Source: Streptomyces sp. DG1A-41 (GTDB lineage Bacteria; Actinomycetota; Actinomycetes; Streptomycetales; Streptomycetaceae). Taken from it: DNA of 64,000 bases. Below the pieces are notes generated by a model, which ran no database searches, was not told where the DNA came from, and saw only the letters and a program-made list of their open reading frames with translations. The position numbers were made by a program, and so were the translations under genes. The DNA is taken from NCBI RefSeq assembly GCF_037055355.1, contig NZ_CP146350.1:5479001-5543000 (forward strand). Direction: 5' to 3'. Below, one piece after another: positions 27,796 to 36,383 of the stretch (within the stretch, counting starts at the first letter, position 1; the number at the start of each line of letters is the position of its first letter).

Positions 27796-29157
27796 TCACC
27801 GCACGTACGCGTCCCGCCACGGCAACTCCGCGGTCACCCGCGTCGGCCCGCCCGCCGGCGAGTCCACCACCAGGATCCCGTCCACCGCGTCGAGCCGCTC
27901 CGCCAGTCCCGCCAGCCCCGATCCCTGGGACGTGTCGGCCCCGCCCACGCCGTTGTCCACGACCTGGAGCATCAGCCGGTTCTCCGTCCGCCACACCTCC
28001 ACGCCGGCCCAGGCCGCCCGCGCGTGCTTGGTGACGTTCTGGAGCAGCTCCGACACCGTGAAGTACGCGATCCCCTCTATCGCCAGCGCCGGCCGCTCCA
28101 CCAGGTCGACCTCGACCTGCACCGGCACCGTGCACCGCGACGCCACCGCCGACAGCGCCGCGTCCAGCCCGCGGTCCGTCAGCACCGCAGGGTGGATCCC
28201 CCGGGCCAGGTCGCGCAGCTCCTGGAGCGCCGTCTTCACCTCGCCGTGCGCCTCGTCCACCATCCGCACGGCCGTCTCCGGATCCTCCTGGAGTTTCTCC
28301 TTCGCCAGCCCCAGATCCATGGCCAGCGCCACCAGCCGCGCCTGGGCCCCGTCGTGCAGATCCCGCTCGATGCGCCGCAGGTCGGCCGCCGCCGAGTCGA
28401 CCACGACGCCCCGGTCCGACTCCAGCTCCACCACCCGCGAGGCCAGCCGCGACGGCCCGAGCAGCCCGTGCACCATCAGCCGGTCCACCATCGTCAGCGC
28501 CCGCACGATCCACGGCGTGGCGATCGTCAGCAGCAGTCCCACGAGCGCGGTCACCGTGATCTCGAAGGGGTTGTCGAGGTAGACCCGGTGCGTCTCGTCG
28601 CCGTACAGCTGTATCCCGTCCTGGCCGGCGTACATCGGGAACACCCAGAACCACAGCGGGTACGTCAGCAGCGCCCAGCCCAGCACCCAGACGTTCACGG
28701 CGACGACGAACGAGAACACCGCCCACGGCAGATGCAGCACCGCGTACAGCAGGGCCCGCCACGAGGCGCCGCTCTTGAGGACGGCCCCCATCCACGCCAT
28801 GGCACCCGGCTTCTTCATCCGCAGCGGCTCCGGGTCGGCCACCTCCAGGCCCAGCAGCGCCCGGGCCCGCAGCCGCTCCAGCGCCCCGAGGCCACAGCAC
28901 CCGGCGAGCGCCGCCGCCAGCACCGGTATGCCGAGGAACGTCACCAGCAGCCCCGCCCCCAGTGACACCATCGTGACCGCGTAGGTGAACAGCAGGATGC
29001 TGATCGGCAGGCTGAGCAGCACATACCCGAGCTCGCGCCAGCTGCGGCCCTCGACCGGAGCCCGCAACGCGGCGGGCAGCCGGTGCCGCCGCTCGGTGCT
29101 CCCGGGGACCCCGGGCCTGCCGTCGAGCCCGTACCCCTGTCCGTACTCCGTGGCCAT
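27796..29157 (-). CDS. Sensor histidine kinase (HisKA_3 type), paralogue 1
   Basis: The ATG at 29157, with GGAGAAGGA upstream, gives 453 residues. A DUF2154/sensor-like membrane part with four or more helices (residues 40-200) is followed by the HisKA_3 phosphoacceptor ERDLHDGAQARLVALAMDLG. The HATPase_c domain contains the N box and VVDNGVGG G1 box, and ends GGPTRVTAELPW. It autophosphorylates on that His and passes phosphate to the NarL-type regulator. The next kinase gene is a close paralogue, so this is a tandem duplication. Confidence 0.93.
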   Translation of the reverse strand: MATEYGQGYGLDGRPGVPGSTERRHRLPAALRAPVEGRSWRELGYVLLSLPISILLFTYAVTMVSLGAGLLVTFLGIPVLAAALAGCCGLGALERLRARALLGLEVADPEPLRMKKPGAMAWMGAVLKSGASWRALLYAVLHLPWAVFSFVVAVNVWVLGWALLTYPLWFWVFPMYAGQDGIQLYGDETHRVYLDNPFEITVTALVGLLLTIATPWIVRALTMVDRLMVHGLLGPSRLASRVVELESDRGVVVDSAAADLRRIERDLHDGAQARLVALAMDLGLAKEKLQEDPETAVRMVDEAHGEVKTALQELRDLARGIHPAVLTDRGLDAALSAVASRCTVPVQVEVDLVERPALAIEGIAYFTVSELLQNVTKHARAAWAGVEVWRTENRLMLQVVDNGVGGADTSQGSGLAGLAERLDAVDGILVVDSPAGGPTRVTAELPWRDAYVR

Positions 29158-29290
29158 CGGCGTCGTCCTTCTCCTCGTCCTGCGGCTGTTCCCTCGTACC
29201 TCCACCCTGCTCCGCCGCAGGTCGGCGGACCATGGAGGCCGTCGGCGTCTTGGACGGGGGGTTTTCCCTACCTCGGACTCCGCCCGGGTC

Positions 29291-29410
29291 CTGTCGGCAG
29301 GGCGCAACCGGCGTCGGCAGGATGTGGCGGGCGTCGGCGGGACGAGGTGGGCGTCAGAAGGACATAGTGGGCGTCGGAAGGACGTAACGGGCGTCGGCAG
29401 GGCTCAACCG
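29291..29410. repeat. 20-bp tandem repeat, six units
   Basis: Units begin at 29291, 29311, 29331, 29351, 29371 and 29391, each exactly 20 bp. They share GCGTCGGCAGGA or a near variant and end in a variable pyrimidine/purine stretch. The array lies between the two histidine kinases and runs into the stop codon (29404-29406) of the downstream-most end of paralogue 2. The first unit is the most divergent. Confidence 0.85.
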
Positions 29411-30624
29411 GCGCCTGTGCCGGAGTCGTCCGTGCGGTCGCGCCAGGGCAGTTCCGCCGTGACCGTCGTCGGGCCGCCCTCGGGCGACTCCAGGACGAAC
29501 AGCCCGTCGACGGCGTCCAGCCGCTCGGCCAGGCCCTTCATTCCCGTACCGCCGTCGAGGCTCGCACCCCCGCGGCCGTCGTCCCACACCTGGATGAGCA
29601 GCCGGTCGTTCCTCCGCCACACATCGACCGACGCCGACTTCGCCGCGCTGTGCTTGCTGACGTTCTGGAGCAGCTCCGAGACGGTGAAATAGGCGATGCC
29701 CTCGATGGCCGCAGCCGGCCGCGCCGGCAGGTCGACCGTCACCTTGACCGGGACCGTGCAGCGCGAGGAGACCGAGGACAGGGCCGCGTCCAGACCGCGG
29801 TCGGTCAGGACCGCCGGGTGGATGCCGCGGGCCAGGTCGCGCAGCTCCTGGAGCGCCAGCTTCACCTCGCCGTGCGCCTCCTCGACCATCGCCGCCGCCG
29901 CGTCGGGGTCCTCCAGCACCTTCTCCTTCGCCAGGCCCAGCCCCATGGCCAGGTTGACCAGCCGGGCCTGCGCCCCGTCGTGCAGATCCCGCTCGATGCG
30001 CCGCAGGTCGGCCGCCGCCGTGTCGACCACGACCCCCCGGTCCGACTCCAGCTCGGCGATGCGCCGCTCCAGCTCGTCGGAGGGCGACAGCAGCCCGCGC
30101 ACCATGGCCCGGTCGGCGTTGGCCAGGCCCCGCGCGATGAACGGCAGCACCGGCCACAGCACGAACAGCGAGGTCAGCGTGGTGACGAAGGTGAGGACGC
30201 CCCACGGCAGCCGTATGAACTCGTACAGCACCGTGCGCCAGCCCACCGGGTCCTTCAGCGACATCCACAGATGCTGGAGGAAGCCGCCCGAGCCGCGCAG
30301 CGGCAGCCGGCTCGGTTCGTCCACCCGCACCCCGAGCAGCGCCCTGGCCCGCGCCCGCTCCATCCGGCCCAGCAGCCGCGCGCCCGTGAGCGCGGCCGCG
30401 AGCAGCGGGAACCCGATCACCGTGATCGTCAGCCCGAAGCTGGTGGACAACGCCGTCACGACATAGGTGAATCCGATCAGCGCGACCGGAAGGTTCGCCA
30501 GGAGGTGCGCGATCTCCTTCCAGGTGTGCCGGTCGTAGGCGAGACGGGGCGGCGGCGGGCGGTCGTCCTCCCCGGCCGCCGACGTGGCCGCGCTCGTGCC
30601 CAAGGACGGGATACGTTCGGTCAT
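29404..30624 (-). CDS. Sensor histidine kinase (HisKA_3 type), paralogue 2
   Basis: The 406-residue protein has the same architecture as its neighbour: an N-terminal membrane part with about four helices (residues 35-160), then ERDLHDGAQARLVNLAMGLG with the phosphoacceptor His. The HATPase domain carries VWDDGRGG and GGPTTVTAELPW. It shares long stretches with paralogue 1, so the pair arose by duplication. The membrane sensing loops differ, which suggests that the two kinases detect different signals. The start region precedes the nuo promoter and is divergent from it. Confidence 0.93.
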   Translation of the reverse strand: MTERIPSLGTSAATSAAGEDDRPPPPRLAYDRHTWKEIAHLLANLPVALIGFTYVVTALSTSFGLTITVIGFPLLAAALTGARLLGRMERARARALLGVRVDEPSRLPLRGSGGFLQHLWMSLKDPVGWRTVLYEFIRLPWGVLTFVTTLTSLFVLWPVLPFIARGLANADRAMVRGLLSPSDELERRIAELESDRGVVVDTAAADLRRIERDLHDGAQARLVNLAMGLGLAKEKVLEDPDAAAAMVEEAHGEVKLALQELRDLARGIHPAVLTDRGLDAALSSVSSRCTVPVKVTVDLPARPAAAIEGIAYFTVSELLQNVSKHSAAKSASVDVWRRNDRLLIQVWDDGRGGASLDGGTGMKGLAERLDAVDGLFVLESPEGGPTTVTAELPWRDRTDDSGTGAG

Positions 30625-30725
30625 GTGCGTTAGCGTGCCGGGCGGCGGGCGGCCGCGCCATGAGGCAGACCGCCAGGATCGACTGAGGTAAACCCCACCC
30701 CCGCATGCCAGGGCGTGACGGGCTG

Positions 30726-30754
30726 CTTACCCTGCCTTTATCAGGGCCTAGACT
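30726..30754 (+). promoter_or_regulatory. Candidate promoter of the nuo operon
   Basis: CTTACC (30726) and TAGACT (30749-30754) are separated by 17 bp, and a CCCTG/CAGGG inverted pair lies between them. The -10 is good for Streptomyces; the -35 is weak, as expected for a regulated promoter. It lies 134 bp before the nuoA start. Confidence 0.45.
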
Positions 30755-30768
30755 CCCGTGCGTACAGA

Positions 30769-30816
30769 TCGTCGAACGGCGGCCTCCGTTGTTCGTCGAA
30801 CGGCGGCGTCCGTTGT
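30769..30816. repeat. 24-bp tandem duplication in the nuoA leader
   Basis: TCGTCGAACGGCGG followed by CCTCCGTTGT or CGTCCGTTGT occurs twice back to back with one mismatch (30769-30792 and 30793-30816). It lies between the promoter and nuoA. Confidence 0.8.
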
Positions 30817-30887
30817 TCCCGGCCGTGCCCCGGAGCCGCGGAACCGTCGCAGGATCCAGTCCGAGTTTCAGGGAGCGAGGGACGGAC

Positions 30888-31295
30888 GTGCCGGAACCGA
30901 CCGTCGTCACCACGACCGTCGTCGCGGCGGACTACTTCCAGTCCTATTCGGTCGTCGGGCTGCTCGCCGTGGTCGGTGTGCTGTTCGTGGCCGTCGCCTT
31001 CGGGGCCGGCCGCCTGCTGCGGCCCGTGGTCCCCACACCCGAGAAGCTCCTGACGTACGAGTGCGGCGTCGACCCCGTCGGCGAGGGATGGGCCCACACC
31101 CAGGTCCGCTACTACGTCTACGCCTTCCTGTACGTGATCTTCGCCGTCGACTCGATCTTCCTGTTCCCCTGGGCGACCGTCTTCGCAGCCCCCGGCTACG
31201 GCGCGACCACCCTGGTGGAGATGTTCATCTTCCTCGGCTTCCTGGCCGTGGGCCTGCTCTACGCATACAAGAAGGGCGTGCTGGCATGGACGTGA
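30888..31295 (+). CDS. nuoA: NADH-quinone oxidoreductase subunit A
   Basis: The GTG at 30888 gives 135 residues with three membrane helices. The second loop is the family signature [15 protein letters not shown], with Cys next to the Q site, and [23 protein letters not shown] follows in helix 2. NuoA sits at the junction of the peripheral and membrane arms of complex I. It heads a 10-gene operon in which most starts overlap the previous stop. Confidence 0.95.
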   Translation: MPEPTVVTTTVVAADYFQSYSVVGLLAVVGVLFVAVAFGAGRLLRPVVPTPEKLLTYECGVDPVGEGWAHTQVRYYVYAFLYVIFAVDSIFLFPWATVFAAPGYGATTLVEMFIFLGFLAVGLLYAYKKGVLAWT

Positions 31296-31948
31296 CCCCC
31301 TCCAGCCCCGAGCCCGTGCTGCTTCCGGAGCCGAAGCGGCTCGGCGCCCTCGCGCGTCTCGCGCCCGAGCCGATGAAGGTGATCCTGAACTGGGGCCGCC
31401 GCTACTCGCTCTGGGTCTTCAACTTCGGCCTCGCCTGCTGCGCGATCGAGTTCATCGCCGCGTCGATGGCCCGCCACGACTTCATCCGGCTCGGCGTCAT
31501 CCCCTTCGCGCCGGGCCCGCGCCAGGCCGACCTGATGGTGGTGTCCGGCACGGTCACCGACAAGATGGCGCCGGCGGTGAAGCGCCTCTACGAGCAGATG
31601 CCGGAACCCAAGTACGTCATCTCCTTCGGCGCGTGCAGCAACTGCGGGGGCCCGTACTGGGACTCGTACTCCGTCACCAAGGGCGTCGACCAGATCATCC
31701 CCGTCGACGTCTACGTCCCCGGCTGCCCGCCCCGGCCCGAGGCGCTGCTCCAGGGCATCCTCAAGCTCCAGGAGAAGATCGCTCGCGAGTCGCTGGGGGA
31801 GCGGTACGGCACGGCGCGGCCTTCGGCGGCGGCGTTGCAGAGCGGCCTGGTACGGCCGCCGGCCCCGTCCTCGGGCTCGGATGCGGGCTCGGATGCGGGC
31901 TCGGTTTCGGGCTCGGCTTCGGGCTCGGCTTCGGAGGAGGGGCGATGA
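31286..31948 (+). CDS. nuoB: NADH-quinone oxidoreductase subunit B
   Basis: The 220-residue subunit carries all four Cys ligands of cluster N2: the Cys pair in LACCAIEF, Cys in GACSNCGG and Cys in [10 protein letters not shown]2 is the last iron-sulfur cluster before quinone. The catalytic part ends near residue 165. An added tail of about 40 residues follows, ending in Ser/Gly/Asp repeats ([10 protein letters not shown] and GSASGSAS). In a complete complex NuoB contacts NuoD, which this operon lacks. Confidence 0.95.
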   Translation: MDVTPSSPEPVLLPEPKRLGALARLAPEPMKVILNWGRRYSLWVFNFGLACCAIEFIAASMARHDFIRLGVIPFAPGPRQADLMVVSGTVTDKMAPAVKRLYEQMPEPKYVISFGACSNCGGPYWDSYSVTKGVDQIIPVDVYVPGCPPRPEALLQGILKLQEKIARESLGERYGTARPSAAALQSGLVRPPAPSSGSDAGSDAGSVSGSASGSASEEGR

Positions 31949-33693
31949 CCGCGGCCGGCTGGCTCCCCGCCGACGTCGAGGAACTCTTCGGTACGGACGC
32001 CACGGCCGAGGAGTCGTACGAGGTCCTGACGGTCGACGTACCACCGGCGACCTGGATCTCCGCCCTGGAGACCGCACGCGACCGCCTGGGCTGCACGTAC
32101 TTCGACTGGCTGAGCGCGGTCGACGAACCGGGCACGGGCTTCCGCGTCACGGCCCACGTCGCGGCGCTGTCCCCGCTCCGACGTCTCCTCCTGCGTACGA
32201 CGGTCCCGCACGAGGCCCCCGCCCTGCCCTCGGCGGTCGGTGTCTACGCGGGCGCCGCCTGGCACGAACGCGAGACACACGAGATGTTCGGCGTCACCTT
32301 CGAAGGCCACCCGGCACTGGACCACCTGCTCCTCCCCGAGAACTTCGAAGGCCACCCCCTGCGCAAGGACTTCGTCCTGGCCGCACGCGTCGCCAAGGCC
32401 TGGCCCGGCGCGAAGGAACCCGGCGAGTCGGAACACGGCGGCCCCAAGCGCCGCCAGATGCTGCCCCCCGGGGTCCCCGACCCGAACGAATGGGGCCCCC
32501 TGAAGGGCCAGCTTCCCCCGGCCCCGGCCCGCGGCGCCGCCCGCACGGCAGCCGCCCGCCCCACGGGCGAGCGCCCGGTGCGGCGAACCCGTACGGCGGG
32601 GGAGGGCTCTGCCAGTCAGGCTGCCGCGGGTGACGCGGGTACTCCGTCTCCGGCTGCTGCGCGCCGTGTGCGGTCGGCGGGGGAGGGGTCGGCGAGCCAG
32701 ACCGCGTCCGGGGAGTCGGCTGCTCCGGCTTCGGCGGGGCCGCGTCGCACTCGATCGGCGGGGGAGGGTTCGGCGAGTCAGGCTGCCGCGGGTGACGCGG
32801 GTACTCCGTCTCCGGCTGCTGCGCGCCGTGTGCGGTCGGCGGGGGAGGGGTCGGCGAGCCAGACCGCGTCCGGGGAGTCGGCTGCTCCGGCTTCGGCGGG
32901 GCCGCGTCACAACCGCTCGGCGGCAGACGGCTCGGTCAGTCAGGCGGCGACGGGCGATTCGCCTTCCGAGTCCCCAGCCGCCCCGCGCCGTAGCCGCAAA
33001 GCGGCGGAGGGCTCGGTAAGTCAGACGTCCACCGGCCCTGAATCCACGACCTCCGGTCCCGAATCCAAGGCGACCGAAGCCGAACCAGCGGCGCCCGGGA
33101 CCGGCTCCCAGCCGCCGGTCACCGAGCTTGAGTCCCCGGTCACCGAGCCTGAGTCCCCGGCCACCTCGGCTGGGCCGCGTCGGGCGCGAAGCGCGAGCGA
33201 CGGCTCGGCGTCGCAGCGGACGCAGCCAGGTGCCTCCGGCCCTCGCCGTGCACGAAGCGCATCGGAGGGCTCCTCCAGCCAGCGGGCCGCGTCCGAACCC
33301 GGCGAGAGCCGGCCGGGCAGGGCTGCGCGCCCCCCGCGCAGCACGGACGCCCCGTGGCACCACGCCCGCCCGGCCTTCGACGAACCGGCTCCCGAACCGT
33401 CGCCCGAGGCCGGCCCGTTGCCCACTCCCGAGCCGTCGGGTGACTCGAAGGCCCCGAACAGAGCCTCGGAGTCACCGGACACCCCGAAGTCGCCCGACGA
33501 CTCGGGGACCTCGCGCAGTCCGGAAAACCCCGAGCCCGCGGAGACGCCCGGCCCCGCGGACAGCCCTGGTCCCTCGGACCCCCCTGACAGTCCGGCACCG
33601 GCGAGCGACCGGCAGCCCACCAGCAAGCCCGACAGTCCCGATAACCCCGACAACTCAGACAACCCCGAAGACCCCACAGGAGGCCCGCGGTGA
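31945..33693 (+). CDS. nuoC: NuoC-like subunit with long repetitive C-terminal tail
   Basis: The ATG at 31945 overlaps the nuoB stop and follows GGAGGAGG. Of 582 residues, only the first 190 or so match the 30-kDa complex I subunit (NuoC), with the signature [10 protein letters not shown] and [11 protein letters not shown]. Residues about 213-447 contain eight copies of a basic-to-acidic module close to RxRSAxEGSxSQ, in a Pro/Ala/Ser-rich background. The last 130 residues are Pro/Ser/Asp-rich. Codon third positions in the repeats are far less GC-rich than in the core. The frame is open throughout and the stop overlaps the nuoH start, so the whole length is probably translated. The function of the tail is unknown. 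Confidence 0.88.
   Translation: MTAAGWLPADVEELFGTDATAEESYEVLTVDVPPATWISALETARDRLGCTYFDWLSAVDEPGTGFRVTAHVAALSPLRRLLLRTTVPHEAPALPSAVGVYAGAAWHERETHEMFGVTFEGHPALDHLLLPENFEGHPLRKDFVLAARVAKAWPGAKEPGESEHGGPKRRQMLPPGVPDPNEWGPLKGQLPPAPARGAARTAAARPTGERPVRRTRTAGEGSASQAAAGDAGTPSPAAARRVRSAGEGSASQTASGESAAPASAGPRRTRSAGEGSASQAAAGDAGTPSPAAARRVRSAGEGSASQTASGESAAPASAGPRHNRSAADGSVSQAATGDSPSESPAAPRRSRKAAEGSVSQTSTGPESTTSGPESKATEAEPAAPGTGSQPPVTELESPVTEPESPATSAGPRRARSASDGSASQRTQPGASGPRRARSASEGSSSQRAASEPGESRPGRAARPPRSTDAPWHHARPAFDEPAPEPSPEAGPLPTPEPSGDSKAPNRASESPDTPKSPDDSGTSRSPENPEPAETPGPADSPGPSDPPDSPAPASDRQPTSKPDSPDNPDNSDNPEDPTGGPR
32614..32908 (+). repeat. 133-bp perfect direct repeat (162-bp period) inside nuoC
   Basis: Bases 32614-32746 and 32776-32908 are identical over 133 bp, separated by a similar 29-bp segment, giving a 162-bp or 54-codon period. 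The period is a multiple of three, so gain or loss of a copy keeps the reading frame. Confidence 0.95.
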
Positions 33694-34658
33694 ACGACGT
33701 GCTCGACGTCATCCTGCGACTCCTGATCGTCTTCGTCGTCTTCCTCACCTTCCCTCTGATCATCGGTCAGACAGAACACAAGGTGATGGCCCACATGCAG
33801 GGCCGCCTCGGCCCCATGTACGCCGGCGGCTTCCACGGCTGGGCCCAGCTGATCGCCGACGGCGTGAAGTTCGCGCAGAAGGAGGACGTCGTCCCGGCGG
33901 GCGCGGACCGCCGCATCTTCCAACTGGCCCCCGCCGTCGCCCTCCTGCCCTACCTCCTCGTCCTGCTCGCCATCCCCATCGGCCCGGACGAGGGAGCCGT
34001 CGGACAGCTCATCGACGCCGGCGTCTTCTTCGTCCTGGCCGTCATGGGCGTCGGCGTCCTCGGCTCGCTCATGGCCGGCTGGGCCTCCGCCAGCAAGTTC
34101 TCCCTCCTCGGCGGCCTCCGCACCGCCGCCCAGCTCCTCGCCTACGAACTGCCGATGCTCCTGACCGCCGCCTCGGTGGCGATGGCGGCCGGCACCGTCT
34201 CGCTCCCCGGCATCCTCGACGCCTTCGAGTGGTGGTGGCTGCCCTGGCAGATCGTCGGCGCGATCGTCTTCTTCGTGGCCGGCCTCGCCGAACTCCAGCG
34301 CCCGCCCTTCGACATGCCCGTCGCCGACTCGGAGATCATCTTCGGCGCGTACACCGAGTACACCGGCCTCCGCTTCGCCCTCTTCCTCCTCGCCGAGTAC
34401 GCCGGAATCGTCGTCCTGTGCGGCCTGACCACCGTCCTCTTCCTGGGCGGCTGGCACGGACCCTGGGGCGCCGACGGCCTCGGCTGGGTCTGGACCCTGC
34501 TGAAGACCGCCGCCCTCGCCTTCCTCGTCATCTGGCTGCGCGTCACCTATCCCCGCCTGCGCGAGGACCAGCTCCAGAAACTGTCCTGGACCCTCCTCGT
34601 CCCCCTCTCCCTCGCCCAGATCGCCCTCACCGGCATCGTCAAGGTGGTGATCGCGTAA
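33690..34658 (+). CDS. nuoH: NADH-quinone oxidoreductase subunit H
   Basis: The 322-residue protein has eight membrane helices and the NuoH signatures [20 protein letters not shown] near the start and [19 protein letters not shown] in the middle, where the acidic residues line the quinone channel. It forms the heel of the membrane arm next to the Q site. The GTG overlaps the nuoC stop. Confidence 0.96.
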   Translation: MNDVLDVILRLLIVFVVFLTFPLIIGQTEHKVMAHMQGRLGPMYAGGFHGWAQLIADGVKFAQKEDVVPAGADRRIFQLAPAVALLPYLLVLLAIPIGPDEGAVGQLIDAGVFFVLAVMGVGVLGSLMAGWASASKFSLLGGLRTAAQLLAYELPMLLTAASVAMAAGTVSLPGILDAFEWWWLPWQIVGAIVFFVAGLAELQRPPFDMPVADSEIIFGAYTEYTGLRFALFLLAEYAGIVVLCGLTTVLFLGGWHGPWGADGLGWVWTLLKTAALAFLVIWLRVTYPRLREDQLQKLSWTLLVPLSLAQIALTGIVKVVIA

Positions 34659-34660
34659 CC

Positions 34661-35341
34661 ATGGCCCCCATCCCCGGCAGCGGCCTCGCCAAGGGCCTGG
34701 CCGTCACCCTCCGCACGATGACGAAGAAGTCCGTCACCGCGCAGTACCCGGACGCCCAGCCCGACCTCCCGCCCCGCACCCGCGGTGTGATCGGCCTGTT
34801 CGAGGAGAACTGCACGGTCTGCATGCTGTGCGCCCGCGAGTGCCCGGACTGGTGCATCTACATCGACTCCCACAAGGAGACGATCCCGGCGGCGACCCCC
34901 GGCGGCCGCGAACGCAGCCGCAACGTCCTGGACCGCTTCGCCATCGACTTCTCCCTGTGCATGTACTGCGGTATCTGCATCGAGGTCTGCCCTTTCGACG
35001 CCCTGTTCTGGTCCCCGGAGTTCGAGTACGCCGAGACCGACATCCGCGACCTCACCCACGAGCGCGACAAGCTCCGCGAGTGGATGTGGACCGTCCCGGC
35101 CCCGCCGGCCCTCGACCCCGGCGCGGAGGAGCCGAAGGAACTCGCCACCGCCCGCAAGACCGCCGACAAACTGGCCGCCCAGCAGGCCCCGCCCGCCACC
35201 GAACCGCACGCCGACGAGCAGGCCCGGGCAGCCGAGCGACCGACCCGCCCGCAGGGCGACTCCAAGCAACAGACCGACCAGCCGAAGCCGGGCCAGGCAA
35301 CGCCGGACCAGCCGACGCCGGGGCAGGAGGGCCGGGAATGA
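34661..35341 (+). CDS. nuoI: NADH-quinone oxidoreductase subunit I (ferredoxin-like)
   Basis: The ATG at 34661 lies 2 bp after the nuoH stop and gives 226 residues. Two [4Fe-4S] motifs of the 8Fe ferredoxin type are present: [13 protein letters not shown] and [15 protein letters not shown], which hold clusters N6a and N6b. In complex I these pass electrons towards N2. Residues beyond about 155 are an added Pro/Gln/Ala-rich tail ending TPGQEGRE, longer than in ordinary NuoI. Confidence 0.96.
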   Translation: MAPIPGSGLAKGLAVTLRTMTKKSVTAQYPDAQPDLPPRTRGVIGLFEENCTVCMLCARECPDWCIYIDSHKETIPAATPGGRERSRNVLDRFAIDFSLCMYCGICIEVCPFDALFWSPEFEYAETDIRDLTHERDKLREWMWTVPAPPALDPGAEEPKELATARKTADKLAAQQAPPATEPHADEQARAAERPTRPQGDSKQQTDQPKPGQATPDQPTPGQEGRE

Positions 35342-35985
35342 CCCTCGCCGCAACCGCAGGTCTCCTCACGGCGGGCCCGGCCACCAGCGCCGGGCCCGCC
35401 GAGACCCACGGTTTCCTCTCCCCGACCGGCGTCGAGATCGCCTTCCTCCTCGTCGGCCTGGTCACCTTCGGCGCCGCGCTCGTCACCGTCACCACCCGGC
35501 AGCTGGTGCACGCCGCCCTGTGGCTGGTGGTGACCCTCGGCGGCCTGGCCGTCGAGTACCTGCTGCTCACCGCCGAGTTCATCGCCTGGGTGCAGGTCCT
35601 CATCTACGTCGGTTCCGTCGTCGTCCTCCTCCTGTTCGGTCTGATGCTCACCAGGGCCCCCATCGGCCGCTCCCCGGACGCCGACTCCGGCAACCGCTGG
35701 GCCGCCCTCACCGTGGCCGTGGCCGCCGCTGCCGCCCTGGTCTGGGTCGTCGTCGACGCCTTCCGCACGACCTGGATCGACCTGGACGGCCCCGCCGCCG
35801 GCTCCACCGAGGCCACCGGCGCGAGCCTCTTCCAGAACTGGGTCCTCCCCTTCGAGGCCCTCTCCGTCCTCCTCCTCGCCGCCCTGGTCGGCGCGATCGT
35901 CCTGTCCCGCAAGGCGAAGGCCGCCACGGCGACCACGGCCGAGAACGCCCCGGCCTCCCGGAGCGAGAAGGAAGGGACCCGCTGA
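35338..35985 (+). CDS. nuoJ: NADH-quinone oxidoreductase subunit J
   Basis: The 215-residue protein has five membrane helices. The conserved helix 3 segment reads [19 protein letters not shown], which moves in the quinone-coupled cycle of complex I. The start overlaps the nuoI stop as ATGA. The last 25 residues are a hydrophilic Ala/Thr-rich tail. Confidence 0.95.
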   Translation: MTLAATAGLLTAGPATSAGPAETHGFLSPTGVEIAFLLVGLVTFGAALVTVTTRQLVHAALWLVVTLGGLAVEYLLLTAEFIAWVQVLIYVGSVVVLLLFGLMLTRAPIGRSPDADSGNRWAALTVAVAAAAALVWVVVDAFRTTWIDLDGPAAGSTEATGASLFQNWVLPFEALSVLLLAALVGAIVLSRKAKAATATTAENAPASRSEKEGTR

Positions 35986-36383
35986 TGCACCTCGCCTATC
36001 CCGCCGTCCTCTCCGCCGTCCTCTTCTGCACGGGCCTGTACGGCGTCCTCGCCCGCCGCAACGCGATCCTCGTCCTGATGTCGGTCGAGCTGATGCTCAA
36101 CGCCGTCAACCTCAACCTGGTCGCCTTCGACGTCTGGCTCAGCAAGACCGCCGAGGAGACCCTGCACTCGGGCCAGGCCCTCACCCTGTTCACCATCGCC
36201 ATCGCCGCCGCCGAGATCGGCATCGGCCTGGCGATCGTCCTCGCAGTCCACCGCAACCGCGGCACCGCGGACATCGACAAGCTCCGCGACACCGCCGAAC
36301 GGCACGACCCCGACTGCCCCGACCACGAGGCCCTCACGGCCGAGCGGTCCGACGAGGCCCAGAAGGCTGAGGCCACCGCGTGA
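35985..36383 (+). CDS. nuoK: NADH-quinone oxidoreductase subunit K
   Basis: The 132-residue protein has three membrane helices with the essential acidic residues in [17 protein letters not shown] (helix 2) and [15 protein letters not shown] (helix 3). About 30 hydrophilic residues extend the C terminus. Its start shares one base with the nuoJ stop (TGATG). Confidence 0.96.
   Translation: MHLAYPAVLSAVLFCTGLYGVLARRNAILVLMSVELMLNAVNLNLVAFDVWLSKTAEETLHSGQALTLFTIAIAAAEIGIGLAIVLAVHRNRGTADIDKLRDTAERHDPDCPDHEALTAERSDEAQKAEATA

Noticed and set aside
32575..33690. Separate gene for the repetitive part of nuoC
   Set aside because: The frame is continuous with the NuoC core, there is no ribosome-binding site or promoter at the junction, and the stop overlaps nuoH as elsewhere in the operon.
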